This document shows positions 37,109-46,453 of a DNA stretch of 64,000 nucleotides, piece after piece. The stretch is taken from assembly GCF_011927765.1 (NCBI RefSeq), contig NZ_JAATJG010000006.1, forward strand, positions 124,001-188,000, read 5' to 3'. This stretch comes from Wenyingzhuangia aestuarii. GTDB lineage: Bacteria; Bacteroidota; Bacteroidia; Flavobacteriales; Flavobacteriaceae. Position 1 is the first letter of the stretch. Each line of letters starts with the position of its first letter. The position numbers and the translations under genes are program-made. The notes beneath the pieces are model-generated. The model saw only the letters and a program-made list of their open reading frames with translations. It had not been told where the DNA came from and did not search any database.

Positions 37109-37879
37109 ATGATGACACTAAAAAAAGGCGATAAAATAGGTTTGGCTTTAGGTGGGGGTGCTGTTTTAGGTGCTGCCCATGTTGGTGTTTTAAAAGCCAT
37201 TGAAGAAATTGGTTTAGACATTCAATGCATAGCTGGAACCAGTATTGGAGCCATGGTTGCAGGTTTGTATGCTTTTGACAATAATTGTGATAGAGTAAAA
37301 GATATTGCTTTGGAAATAAGCTGGAGAGACATTACAGCTTTATCTATTTCTAAGTACGGATTACTTAGCAATACCAAAATTGCAGAATTTATAGAAAGTA
37401 ATATTGGAAAAGTAAACATAGAAGATGCTAGAATTCCTTTAGCTATCAATGCCACAGACATTGCTAACGGAAACCGTGTTACTTTAAGAAAAGGAAGCGT
37501 GGCTAAAGCAGTTATGGCAAGTTCTTGCATTCCTGGAATTTTTAAACCCGTTACTATTGATGATGTAATGTTGGTAGATGGTGCTGTTTCTGAAAACGTA
37601 CCCATTTCTGCTTTAGAAGAAATGAAAGCCACTAAAATTGTAGCCATAGATTTAAATGCTAAACACATGTATGGCAAACCTCAAAACATGATTGAGGTCT
37701 TACAAAACAGTTTTCATTTTACTTTAGAAGCAGCAGCCAAAGCTCAAACACAAAGAGCGGATATCTTAATTACACCTGACTTATCTGCTTTTGACAGAAT
37801 TAATACCTCACAAACAGAACGTTTAATTTACAAAGGTTACCAAGAGGCCTTAAAATGTTTTGCTCCTTACCTATCTTAA
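37109..37879 (+). CDS. Patatin-like phospholipase (RssA/YchK type)
   Basis: A 256-residue patatin-family acyl hydrolase: oxyanion hole GGGAVLGAAH at about 14, nucleophile elbow GTSIGAM at about 43 (Ser), and catalytic VDGAVSENVP at about 155 (Asp), the usual Ser-Asp dyad. No signal peptide or transmembrane segment, so a cytoplasmic or membrane-peripheral phospholipase/lysophospholipase is likely. It is last of the operon; the convergent radical SAM gene is four bases away. Confidence 0.9.
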   Translation: MMTLKKGDKIGLALGGGAVLGAAHVGVLKAIEEIGLDIQCIAGTSIGAMVAGLYAFDNNCDRVKDIALEISWRDITALSISKYGLLSNTKIAEFIESNIGKVNIEDARIPLAINATDIANGNRVTLRKGSVAKAVMASSCIPGIFKPVTIDDVMLVDGAVSENVPISALEEMKATKIVAIDLNAKHMYGKPQNMIEVLQNSFHFTLEAAAKAQTQRADILITPDLSAFDRINTSQTERLIYKGYQEALKCFAPYLS

Positions 37880-37883
37880 AATA

Positions 37884-39743
37884 TTACTCGGCTAAATAAT
37901 CTTCTATCATATTTTTAGGCAAGGTGGTTTTAGGCACTTTAAAATCAAAGTATTTGTGTAATGGAATCTCAAAACCTTTGTGATTCAAATAATTATTCAA
38001 ACCTCGGTTCAATCCTTCACTAAACAAATGATGTTCTGCACCACTTGGATCTTCGTGGTACAAATCATTTTCTGCAAAACCTTCAAACTTAGGGCCTATA
38101 ATCTTAATTTCAAACGCATCTGGATTTTTACCTACAGGACTATGAGCCGTACAAGCAAACTGATGCCAAAAAGCAGATTGAATACAATTGTGGTAAAACA
38201 ACTGACGAACAACTTCTAAAGAATCTATAGTTTCTTGAGCCGTTTCTGTAGGAAAACCAAACATTAAATAAGCATGTACCATGATGTTTTCGTTAGAAAA
38301 AGCTTTGGTTACTCTTGCTACTTGTTTGATATCTACTCCTTTTTTCATTTTAGCCAACAATCTATCCGATGCTACTTCCAAACCTCCTGTAACAGCTATA
38401 CAACCCGATTTAGATAGTAAAGAACATAATTCAGCCGTAAAAGTTTTTTCAAATCGAATATTGGTCCACCAAGTAATGTATACTTTACGCTCTAACAATT
38501 TGTTTGCCAAAGCTCTTAACATTTTTGGAGGAGCTGCTTCATCAACAAAATGAAAACCGGTAACTCCTGTTTCCGAAATAATTTTTTCAATTTTATTCAC
38601 CAAATCATCAGCTGTGGTGTTTTCGTAATTTCCTATATAGTCTAAAGTAACATCACAAAAAGAACATTGTTTCCAATAGCAACCATGAGAAATGGTTAAT
38701 TTATTCCATTTTCCATCCGACCACATTCGGTGCATTGGATTCATTACATCTAAAAAAGACAAATATTTAGCATTAGGCAAACCCACATAACTAGGTGCCG
38801 GTAAGTTTTTATGATGAAATATAGTATTGGGGGTTTTGTTTAAATAAACAACTTTATGATTATCTAATACATAGGTTCTTTCCAACTGATCTGATGTAAT
38901 CAATCCATCAATGAATTCTATCACTTTTAACAAAGGGCCTTCCCCATCGTCTAGAGTAATAAAATCAACAAATTCAAAAATTCTAGGATCAGACAAACGT
39001 CTTAGTTCTGTATTGCAATATCCACCTCCCATAGCAATTTGTATGTGTGGATATTCTGTCTTGATAAACTGAGCACATCGCAAGGCAGAAAATAAATTCC
39101 CTGGAAACGGTACGGTTAAACAGATCAAGTGAAATTCTTGTTCTTGTAATTTTTCATTTAACAAATACAACATTTCATCTTCTATCAAAGTTGTTTCGTA
39201 TTGTAAAAACTCATCAATGGTATCAAAGCTAGAAGCTGCTCGGGCTATATGTTCTGCATACCTAGTAAAAGAAAAGAATTCATCTACATTTGCATTGATA
39301 AAATCTCCTAACTCTTCTACAAACAAGGTGGCTATATGCTTGGCTTTGTCTAAAATTCCAAGCTTTCCAAACTCTGTACTTAAGTCTTTTTGAAGTTTGA
39401 CTCTTCTATGTCCATGGGGTAAAAAATCTTTATGAACTATTTGGTAAGCAGCCGTTACTTCTTGCTGTCTTAAATAATTCATAACCGTATCTACTTTATC
39501 AATGTACGCTTCCTTTTGTTTCCATACCAAGGGATAGTCATTATTCTCAAGCATTTCTGCTTGCTTAAAAATAGCATCAATAAATTCTTTGGTAAAAATA
39601 GCAGTAAACAACTCAATACTTAAATCCATTTGAGATACAGATAGGTCTTTAGATTCTAAAAAACCTTTAAGGTAAGCTGTAGCCGGATAAGCCGTGTTTA
39701 ATTGGGTAAAAGGAGGAGTAATTAATAGGGTGTTTACAGACAT
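37884..39743 (-). CDS. B12-binding-domain radical SAM protein
   Basis: A 619-residue radical SAM protein with an N-terminal cobalamin-binding-like Rossmann domain (LITPPFTQLNTAYPATAYLKGFL; AMGGGYCNTEL) and a SAM/[4Fe-4S] TIM barrel. The cluster cysteines are at residues 355, 360 and 363 (GCYWKQCSFCD), a CX4CX2C arrangement where CX3CX2C is usual. The family barrel motifs VTGGLEV and MVHAYLMFGFPTE follow. Such proteins methylate or rearrange unreactive carbons, but the substrate is unknown. No peptide precursor or other biosynthetic gene is next to it. Confidence 0.85.
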   Translation of the reverse strand: MSVNTLLITPPFTQLNTAYPATAYLKGFLESKDLSVSQMDLSIELFTAIFTKEFIDAIFKQAEMLENNDYPLVWKQKEAYIDKVDTVMNYLRQQEVTAAYQIVHKDFLPHGHRRVKLQKDLSTEFGKLGILDKAKHIATLFVEELGDFINANVDEFFSFTRYAEHIARAASSFDTIDEFLQYETTLIEDEMLYLLNEKLQEQEFHLICLTVPFPGNLFSALRCAQFIKTEYPHIQIAMGGGYCNTELRRLSDPRIFEFVDFITLDDGEGPLLKVIEFIDGLITSDQLERTYVLDNHKVVYLNKTPNTIFHHKNLPAPSYVGLPNAKYLSFLDVMNPMHRMWSDGKWNKLTISHGCYWKQCSFCDVTLDYIGNYENTTADDLVNKIEKIISETGVTGFHFVDEAAPPKMLRALANKLLERKVYITWWTNIRFEKTFTAELCSLLSKSGCIAVTGGLEVASDRLLAKMKKGVDIKQVARVTKAFSNENIMVHAYLMFGFPTETAQETIDSLEVVRQLFYHNCIQSAFWHQFACTAHSPVGKNPDAFEIKIIGPKFEGFAENDLYHEDPSGAEHHLFSEGLNRGLNNYLNHKGFEIPLHKYFDFKVPKTTLPKNMIEDYLAE

Positions 39744-39821
39744 AAAGTATGTTTAAGCTACAAAGATAATCTTACCCAATAAATATATAGATATATAAAA
39801 GTGTATATTTTAAAATAGCAA

Positions 39822-39856
39822 GTCCCGCCTAGGTAACCCTTTACCTAAACGGGAAC
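39822..39856. terminator. Imperfect hairpin downstream of the 178-aa gene
   Basis: Stem about gtcccgcctaggtaa with tttacctaaacgggaac (39822-39856), with mismatches and a short loop. It lies 43 bases beyond the stop of the minus-strand 178-residue gene. No clean T tract, so termination is not certain. Confidence 0.45.
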
Positions 39857-39898
39857 TAAATTAACTAATTAACCCTAATAATTAATTAACGCTATGAG

Positions 39899-40435
39899 TT
39901 ATAGCTTATAAAACACCCCAACGTATCCGCTGAAAACAAATGGTGAATTATCATTGTAAATTTTTGCTAAATCTCCTCTATATCTATAGTTAGAGGTAAG
40001 GTTAAATCCAAACTTGTCAGATAATAAAAATCTAAATTCTGCATTTAATCCTGCTGTTAAATAAGTTCCTTCTTCTCCATCTGCCTTTCTTTTAATAGCT
40101 CCTGCATCAAATCCAAATAGGGTCTCAACGCTTTCACACATAGCTGATGATTCTGGAAAAATGTTTGCTTTTCTATTGTATAAGAAACCTGCACTTGTAT
40201 AATTCATTGCTGAAAACTGTTCAACAAATACTCCTATTTCATTTTTTTCGTTAAATATCTTAGCTCCTTTAATCATAAAGTCTAATTCTCCGTGTTCGCT
40301 ATCGGCATAGGGTCCGTTTGCTAACATTGTAGGGTCTAAAGAAAATTGGATAATTCCGTTTTGAGCAACTGCTGTACTGCATAATCCTAGAACCACAACC
40401 ATTCCAGTAATTATTAATGTTTTTAAATTTTTCAT
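39899..40435 (-). CDS. Small secreted outer-membrane-like protein
   Basis: A 178-residue protein with a signal peptide ending STAVAQ. The mature part has alternating hydrophobic strands (GLNAEFRFLLSDKFGFNLTSNYRYRG, and the end VFSGYVGVFYKL) and resembles a small eight-stranded outer-membrane barrel of the porin-like type. No homologue recognised. It is monocistronic, between the radical SAM gene and an AraC gene. Function unknown. Confidence 0.6.
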   Translation of the reverse strand: MKNLKTLIITGMVVVLGLCSTAVAQNGIIQFSLDPTMLANGPYADSEHGELDFMIKGAKIFNEKNEIGVFVEQFSAMNYTSAGFLYNRKANIFPESSAMCESVETLFGFDAGAIKRKADGEEGTYLTAGLNAEFRFLLSDKFGFNLTSNYRYRGDLAKIYNDNSPFVFSGYVGVFYKL

Positions 40436-40616
40436 AGCATTAAGGGTATTTTTGTCATTTTTAAGGTAACAATCTCTTTATTTTTAAACTTTAAACCACA
40501 ACATCTAAATTTTAAAAAGAGACCTTATAAAAACAACAGGGTTAATAACATCTTGTTCTCTTACCTCAAATTAACGACATTTCATCGATACTAAAAAACA
40601 TTTCACCGATAAATAT

Positions 40617-40661
40617 TCAAAAACTGCGTTAAGACACAGTTTTGAGTTTCTTAACGCAGTT
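40617..40661 (-). terminator. Terminator of the AraC gene
   Basis: A 12-bp stem (aactgcgttaag with cttaacgcagtt) around a 16-nt loop, with a T tract on the minus-strand side (aaaaa at 40618-40622). The right arm touches the stop codon. Confidence 0.8.
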
Positions 40662-41530
40662 TACATCTTCCATCCTTCTTTTCTATACTGTAAAGGACTA
40701 CTGTTTGTATACTTCTTAAACACTCTAGAAAAGTAAGAAACATTAGAAAACCCTACAGTATCAGACACTTGCTGTAAAGAATTAGAAGAGGCTATTAACA
40801 ATAACTGAGCTCTTTCTACCCTTTTTTTCTGTATATATTCATTAGGTCTTATGTGATAAATACTCTTAAAAAGTCTTGAAAAATAATCTACATTTAAATT
40901 TTGAGTATCGGCTAACTGTTTAACTGTAATGTTTGTATGTAGGTTTATTTCGATGAAATTTACCACATCTCTTAGCTTAGACTTGTCATCTTTAAGTGTA
41001 TTTTCCTTTTTATAGGTAACGACAAACTTGGATAGTATACTTTTTAACAAGCCCGATGTTTCTAAGTAAGCACCTTCTGATAGTTTTTTGTTTTCTGTTT
41101 TAAAAGAAGTTAATCCTTCTTCATTATCATATACCTTAGGATCATCTCTAACAATACTTCTATTAGGGTTTAATTCTAGCAACCTTTTAAAATACACTAA
41201 ACTAATATGATCGGCTTTTACCTCATAAATAAAGTTTAACGATGAAAACACAGAATGTCCTGTTTCAGAAATCTCAATCGCACTAATGTAATATTGAGTC
41301 ATATGTTCATCACATTTGTAATGACTATATGTAAAACTGGGAATTAAATACATATACCCTTGTTTTAAAACATATTCTTTATTCTGATGAAACACCTTGG
41401 CTTCTCCATCGGTTACATAATACATTCTAAAAAACGGACTCATTACATTTTCGTAATTCCACCTCTTATCTAAATTAACATATCCTGTGTTTAAAAGCGA
41501 TAATGATAAATTTTCTACAATCTTATACAT
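40661..41530 (-). CDS. AraC-family transcriptional regulator
   Basis: A 289-residue regulator with an N-terminal cupin-like ligand domain (RMYYVTDGEAKVF, YVLKQGYMYLIPSF at about 30-75) and a C-terminal AraC double helix-turn-helix (TVKQLADTQNLNVDYFSRLFKS, LQQVSDTVGFSNVSYFSRVFKKYT, SPLQYRKEGW). It is divergent from the cytochrome operon with 128 bp between, so it is the obvious candidate regulator of that operon. The ligand is unknown. Confidence 0.9.
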   Translation of the reverse strand: MYKIVENLSLSLLNTGYVNLDKRWNYENVMSPFFRMYYVTDGEAKVFHQNKEYVLKQGYMYLIPSFTYSHYKCDEHMTQYYISAIEISETGHSVFSSLNFIYEVKADHISLVYFKRLLELNPNRSIVRDDPKVYDNEEGLTSFKTENKKLSEGAYLETSGLLKSILSKFVVTYKKENTLKDDKSKLRDVVNFIEINLHTNITVKQLADTQNLNVDYFSRLFKSIYHIRPNEYIQKKRVERAQLLLIASSNSLQQVSDTVGFSNVSYFSRVFKKYTNSSPLQYRKEGWKM

Positions 41531-41658
41531 ACAATTCTATTTAATTCATACAAAACTAAAACTAAAAATCGGATTTGTACTATTTATAGTCTTCTATGTG
41601 TAATATTCCTACTTGTTGTATCTGTTATTTTTGTAAATACTGAAACAACAAATTACAA
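41531..41658. promoter_or_regulatory. Divergent promoter region, AraC and cytochrome operon
   Basis: TATTTTTG (41626-41633) is a TAnnTTTG -7 box 25 bases before the operon's first ATG. On the other strand TAGTTTTG (read from 41558 to 41551) lies 20 bases before the AraC start. The region between them, about 65 bp, is the place for an AraC operator; I could not define one by eye. Confidence 0.4.
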
Positions 41659-44600
41659 ATGAAACATATACTATACGCTATTAGTACGTTTTTAGTCATC
41701 TCCTGTGGACCTTCTATCCCCAAAGAAGTGGAAATGGCTTATCAGAATTTACCTGAAAAATTAGATTTTAATCAGGATGTAAAACCTATTTTATCAGACA
41801 AGTGTTTTTTATGTCACGGTCCTGATAAAGCTAAAATTTACGGTGGTTTGCAATTACACACCGCCGAAACTGCCTATGCAGAATTGGAAAAGAATCCTGG
41901 AAAAGTAGCTATCAAGCCAGGAGATATTGGTGATTCAGAGTTGGTTTACAGAATTTTATCTGAGGATAAAAAAATAATCATGCCTACTCCAGAATCTCAC
42001 TTAAACTTAACCAACTACGAAAAAGCCGTATTGGTAAAGTGGATTGAGCAAGGGGCTGAATACAAAGAACATTGGGCTTTTGAGGCTCCAACAAAACCAG
42101 AAATTCCTAAAGTTAAAAACAAAGAGTTGGTTCATAATGACATCGACAATTTTGTATTAGCCAAATTGGAACAAAAAAAGTTAACTCCTTCTAAAATTGC
42201 TGATAAAGAAGTTTTATTAAGAAGAGCTTCTTTAGATTTAACAGGACTACCTCCTACCGAAGAAGAGTTAGATGCTTTTGTAAAAGATACTTCTGAAAAT
42301 GCTTTTGAAAAACAAATTGATAGATTATTGGCTTCTCCTCATTATGGAGAGCGTATGACCTTGGATTGGATGGATGTAGCACGTTATGCAGATACGCACG
42401 GATATAGTAACGATAGATATAGAGACACATCTCCATGGAGAGACTGGGTGATTAAATCTTTTAACAACAACATTCCTTACAATCAGTTTTTAACTTGGCA
42501 AATTGCAGGAGACATGCTTCCTAACGCAACTCGTGAGCAAAAATTAGCAACTACATTTAATAGATTACACCCTCAAAACTTAGAAGGTGGAATTATTGAT
42601 GAAGAATTTAGAACTGAATATGTGGCCGATAGAACAGCTACCGTAAGTCAGGGAATATTAGGTTTGTCTTATGCTTGTGCAAAGTGTCACGATCATAAAT
42701 ACGACCCTATTTCTCAAAAAGATTATTACGAAATGTACAGTTTCTTTAATAATATTGATGAAACAGGTTTAATTCCCTGGGATTTAGCAACCCCTGTACC
42801 TGCCATGTTACTACCTACCAAACAACAAGAAGATGTATTGGCTTACTTAAAAGGAATTGTAAACGATACTGAAGAAAAACTTGAAAAAACAATCAACGAA
42901 GAAAGCCTTAAGGTAGAACAATGGATTAGTGCTAAAGGATACAAAAGTATTCCTAGCAAAACCAAACCAAAAGGCTTAGTCGCTGAATTTAATTTTGACC
43001 AAAAGAAGCTAGTAAATGCTGTTGGTGGAAACGGTAAAAACAAAATTCAAATGAGACAGCAGTTTGTACAAAACGAGCCTGCTATCTATAAAAAAGGAGC
43101 CAACGGACACGGATTGGCTATGAATGGAGATACTTGGTTAGACCTAGATCATATTGGAATTTTTAAACGTAATCAACCTTTTAGTATTGGAATTAGCGTG
43201 TTTATTCCAGAAGAATTAACCGATGGTGTTATTTTCCATAAAATGAACAGTCCAGAGCTACATAGTTTTAGAGGATATCATTTAAAAGTAAAAGACAATA
43301 AAATTGAAGCTTTATTAGCTCACGTATACCCAGACAACGCTATTGTGGTTCAGTCTGTAAAAGACATGCCAAAGAACAAATGGGTACATTTAACCATGAC
43401 CTATAACGGTTCTAGTAAAGCAAATGGAGTTTCTATCTATATGGATGGAGAAAAACTAGCAACTCAAACTGTTTTTGACAACCTATACAAAGACATTGTT
43501 TTTAATGGCTTAAGATTATACGGACCTAAAAGCAAACGTTTAGAACCAGGTTTACGTATTGGTGCTGTTTGGAGAGGTAAAGGTATTGGAGGTTCTGTTG
43601 TAGATGATTTATTAGTCTTTAACAAAGAATTAAGTGAAATTGAAGTAATGCAAATTGCCAATCCAAAACTGGTAGAGCAATTAAAAACAAAAGCATATAC
43701 TGCTCTAAACGATTCAGAAAAACAATTATTTACCAATTATTATTTATCTGCAAATTCTTCTAAATACAAAACTGTTAACAAAGAATTAGAAAACAAAAGA
43801 AAAGTATTGGTAGATAGTGTAGAAAAGGTCAAACAAATTATGGTGATGAAAGAACGTAAAACACCAAGACAAGCTTATATTTTTGACAGAGGAGTTTACG
43901 ATCAATACAAAGAAAAAGTATATCCAGGAGTTCCTGATTTAATTTTCCCAATGGATGAAAGCCTGCCTAAAAACAGATTAGGTTTAGCGCAATGGATTAC
44001 AGATAAAAAGAATCCTTTAACAGCCAGAGTAGCTGTTAACAGATATTGGCAAAACCTATTTGGTAGAGGTATTGTTGTTTCTTCTGAAGATTTTGGAAAC
44101 CAAGGAGACATTCCTACACATCCAAAATTATTAGACTGGTTGGCAACTACTTTTATGGAATCTAACTGGGATGTAAAAGCTTTACACAAAACCATTATGA
44201 TGTCTCGCACATATCAGCAAAGCTCTGCCATTACAAAAGAATTAGCAGCTGTAGATATGGAAAACAAATGGATTGCAAGAGGACCATCGGTAAGATTGTC
44301 TGGAGAAATGTTAAGAGACAACGCTTTATTTGCTGCTGGTTTGTTAAACAAAAAAATTGGTGGAGAAAGTGTAAGACCTTATCAACCTGCTGGTTTATGG
44401 AAAGTAAACGGAGATACTTATGTACAAGATGGTATGGAAGGTTTATTCAGAAGAAGTATGTATACCATTTGGAAACGTAGTGTTCCTAACCCTACCATTG
44501 CTACTTTTGATGCTCCAACTAGAGATTTATGTTCTTCTAGAAGACAAAAAACCAACACACCTTTACAAGCTTTAGTCATGCTAAACGATCCTACTTATGT

Positions 44601-44898
44601 AGAAGCTTCTAGATTAATTGGTAAACAAATGAGTGATGCATCTAATGCAACCGAAGGAATTAGCAAAGCATTTAGAAAGTTAACAGGTAGAACCATTACC
44701 CAACAAGAGTTAACCTTACTAAGTAAGTTACAAGAATCAGAGTATGCAAAATTCCAAAAAAATCCTGAAAAAGCGAAAGGTTGGCTAAACACAGGGGAGT
44801 TTAAAATTAAAGATATTAAAGACAAAGCATTGGTAGCATCAAATGCGGTAGTTGCAAGTACCATTATGAATTCTGATGCTACTATTACCAAAAGATAA
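41659..44898 (+). CDS. PSC1-DUF1549-LamG-DUF1553 di-haem lipoprotein
   Basis: A 1079-residue lipoprotein (lipobox VISC). It has a planctomycete-type cytochrome C domain with CFLCH at about 53 (CHGPDKAKIYGGLQLH), DUF1549 at about 165-370 with a second CAKCH site, a LamG-like sandwich at about 430-650 (FSIGISVFIPEEL, NKWVHLTMTYNG) and DUF1553 at about 750-1010 (RVAVNRYWQNLFGRG, SRRQKTNTPLQALVMLNDP). Both haem sites lie outside the inner membrane. The family occurs abundantly in Planctomycetes; biochemistry unknown. It heads a five-gene operon with DUF1501, a propeller, DUF2231-PSC1-LRR and a peroxidase, controlled probably by the divergent AraC. Confidence 0.9.
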   Translation: MKHILYAISTFLVISCGPSIPKEVEMAYQNLPEKLDFNQDVKPILSDKCFLCHGPDKAKIYGGLQLHTAETAYAELEKNPGKVAIKPGDIGDSELVYRILSEDKKIIMPTPESHLNLTNYEKAVLVKWIEQGAEYKEHWAFEAPTKPEIPKVKNKELVHNDIDNFVLAKLEQKKLTPSKIADKEVLLRRASLDLTGLPPTEEELDAFVKDTSENAFEKQIDRLLASPHYGERMTLDWMDVARYADTHGYSNDRYRDTSPWRDWVIKSFNNNIPYNQFLTWQIAGDMLPNATREQKLATTFNRLHPQNLEGGIIDEEFRTEYVADRTATVSQGILGLSYACAKCHDHKYDPISQKDYYEMYSFFNNIDETGLIPWDLATPVPAMLLPTKQQEDVLAYLKGIVNDTEEKLEKTINEESLKVEQWISAKGYKSIPSKTKPKGLVAEFNFDQKKLVNAVGGNGKNKIQMRQQFVQNEPAIYKKGANGHGLAMNGDTWLDLDHIGIFKRNQPFSIGISVFIPEELTDGVIFHKMNSPELHSFRGYHLKVKDNKIEALLAHVYPDNAIVVQSVKDMPKNKWVHLTMTYNGSSKANGVSIYMDGEKLATQTVFDNLYKDIVFNGLRLYGPKSKRLEPGLRIGAVWRGKGIGGSVVDDLLVFNKELSEIEVMQIANPKLVEQLKTKAYTALNDSEKQLFTNYYLSANSSKYKTVNKELENKRKVLVDSVEKVKQIMVMKERKTPRQAYIFDRGVYDQYKEKVYPGVPDLIFPMDESLPKNRLGLAQWITDKKNPLTARVAVNRYWQNLFGRGIVVSSEDFGNQGDIPTHPKLLDWLATTFMESNWDVKALHKTIMMSRTYQQSSAITKELAAVDMENKWIARGPSVRLSGEMLRDNALFAAGLLNKKIGGESVRPYQPAGLWKVNGDTYVQDGMEGLFRRSMYTIWKRSVPNPTIATFDAPTRDLCSSRRQKTNTPLQALVMLNDPTYVEASRLIGKQMSDASNATEGISKAFRKLTGRTITQQELTLLSKLQESEYAKFQKNPEKAKGWLNTGEFKIKDIKDKALVASNAVVASTIMNSDATITKR

Positions 44899-44925
44899 TT
44901 GTAAAACCTCAAAATAAAAATCAGT

Positions 44926-46443
44926 ATGTGTGATAATCATGAACATAAAAAATTAAGGTCTAACAATAGAGATTTACAAGAAATTGAAAAACAAATTGAT
45001 AGAAGACACTTTTTGAAAAAAACCTCTTTAGGTTTAGGTGCCTTGGCTTTTAGTAGTCTTTTGGGTACCGAAAAACTATGGGCAAACATTAATGCAGAAA
45101 GTAGTCCCGAAGAAATATTAAACGCTTACAATAAAAATAGATTAGGTTTACCACATCATTTACCTAAAGCAAAAAGAATTATCTACTTGTTCCAAAGTGG
45201 AGGTCCTTCGCAAATGGACTTGTTTGATTACAAGCCTAAATTAACAGACATGTTTGGAAAAGAATTACCAGAGTCTGTAATTGGAGGTCAAAAATTAACA
45301 GGAATGAGTGGTGCGCAAAGTACACTACCGATTGCTCCTTCTACCTTTAAATTTCAACAGTACGGAGAATCTAGAGCTTGGGTTAGTGATGCTATGCCTT
45401 ATTTATCGGAAGTTGTAGATGAGTTGTGTTTTATCAAAGGAATGCAAACAGATCAAATTAACCACACTCCTGCCATTACATTTATGCAAACAGGAAATCA
45501 ATTACCGGGTAGACCTTCTATTGGTTCTTGGTTAAGCTATGGATTAGGATCTGACAATGAAAATCTACCCACCTTTATTACTTTAGTTTCTAAAAACGGA
45601 AAAGGTCAGCCTTTAAAAGCAAGTTTATGGGGGAATGGATTTTTACCTACAGAACACCAAGGAGTTCAATTTAGATCTGGAAAAGATCCTGTATTGTACT
45701 TAAGTGATCCTGAAAATTATGATGGACACGACAGAAGACATATGCTAGATTATTTAAGTCATTTAAATGATTTACAAACCGATTCTTACGGAGATCCAGA
45801 AATTCAAGCAAGAATGGCTCAGTACGAAATGGCCTTTAAAATGCAAACTTCTGTACCCGAAGTAACAGATATTAGTGACGAACCAGAACATATTTTTGAT
45901 ATGTATGGTAAAGACAGTAGAGATCCTGGAACTTATGCAGCTAACTGTTTAATGGCAAGAAAGCTATTAGAAAAAGGAGTAAAATTTGTACAATTGTATC
46001 ACCAAGGTTGGGATCAACACACTCATTGTCCTGGAGGTGTAAAAAATCAATCTAAAAAAACAGATCAAGCAACAGCTGCTTTAATTAAAGATTTAAAGCA
46101 ACGTGGTATGTTAGAAGATACTTTAGTAGTTTGGGGTGGAGAGTTTGGTAGAACCATCTATTCTCAAGGACAATTAACAGAAACTAACTATGGTAGAGAT
46201 CATCACCCAAAAGCATTTACCATGTGGATGGCAGGTGCGGGTGTAAAACCTGGATTTAGCTACGGAGAAACAGATGACTTTAGTTACAACGTAGTAAAAG
46301 ATCCTGTACATGTACACGATTTTCACGCTACCCTACTCCATTTATTTGGTGTAGATCACGAAAAATTAACTTTTAAACATCAAGGAAGACGATATCGATT
46401 AACCGATGTACACGGTCATGTTGTCAAAGATATTTTAACCTAA
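44926..46443 (+). CDS. DUF1501 family protein, Tat-type signal
   Basis: A 505-residue protein of the DUF1501 family, a relative of the alkaline phosphatase/sulfatase superfamily. A twin-arginine-like signal IDRRHFLKKTSLGLGALAF is at about 23-42. Conserved blocks include FQSGGPSQMDLFDYKP, AITFMQTGNQLPGRPSIGSWLSYG, HQGWDQHTH, VVWGGEFGRT and GRDHHPKAFTMW, with the metal-binding-type aspartate and histidine residues. Exported folded, probably to the periplasm. DUF1501 usually neighbours DUF1553, as it does here. Substrate unknown. Confidence 0.9.
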   Translation: MCDNHEHKKLRSNNRDLQEIEKQIDRRHFLKKTSLGLGALAFSSLLGTEKLWANINAESSPEEILNAYNKNRLGLPHHLPKAKRIIYLFQSGGPSQMDLFDYKPKLTDMFGKELPESVIGGQKLTGMSGAQSTLPIAPSTFKFQQYGESRAWVSDAMPYLSEVVDELCFIKGMQTDQINHTPAITFMQTGNQLPGRPSIGSWLSYGLGSDNENLPTFITLVSKNGKGQPLKASLWGNGFLPTEHQGVQFRSGKDPVLYLSDPENYDGHDRRHMLDYLSHLNDLQTDSYGDPEIQARMAQYEMAFKMQTSVPEVTDISDEPEHIFDMYGKDSRDPGTYAANCLMARKLLEKGVKFVQLYHQGWDQHTHCPGGVKNQSKKTDQATAALIKDLKQRGMLEDTLVVWGGEFGRTIYSQGQLTETNYGRDHHPKAFTMWMAGAGVKPGFSYGETDDFSYNVVKDPVHVHDFHATLLHLFGVDHEKLTFKHQGRRYRLTDVHGHVVKDILT

Positions 46444-46453
46444 AAAGAATACA

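Noticed and set aside
37222-37677. 151-codon antisense open frame over the patatin gene
   Set aside because: The patatin gene has all catalytic motifs; the antisense frame has no family.
43902-44210. Antisense open frame over the DUF1553 gene
   Set aside because: Coding shadow of a conserved domain on the plus strand.
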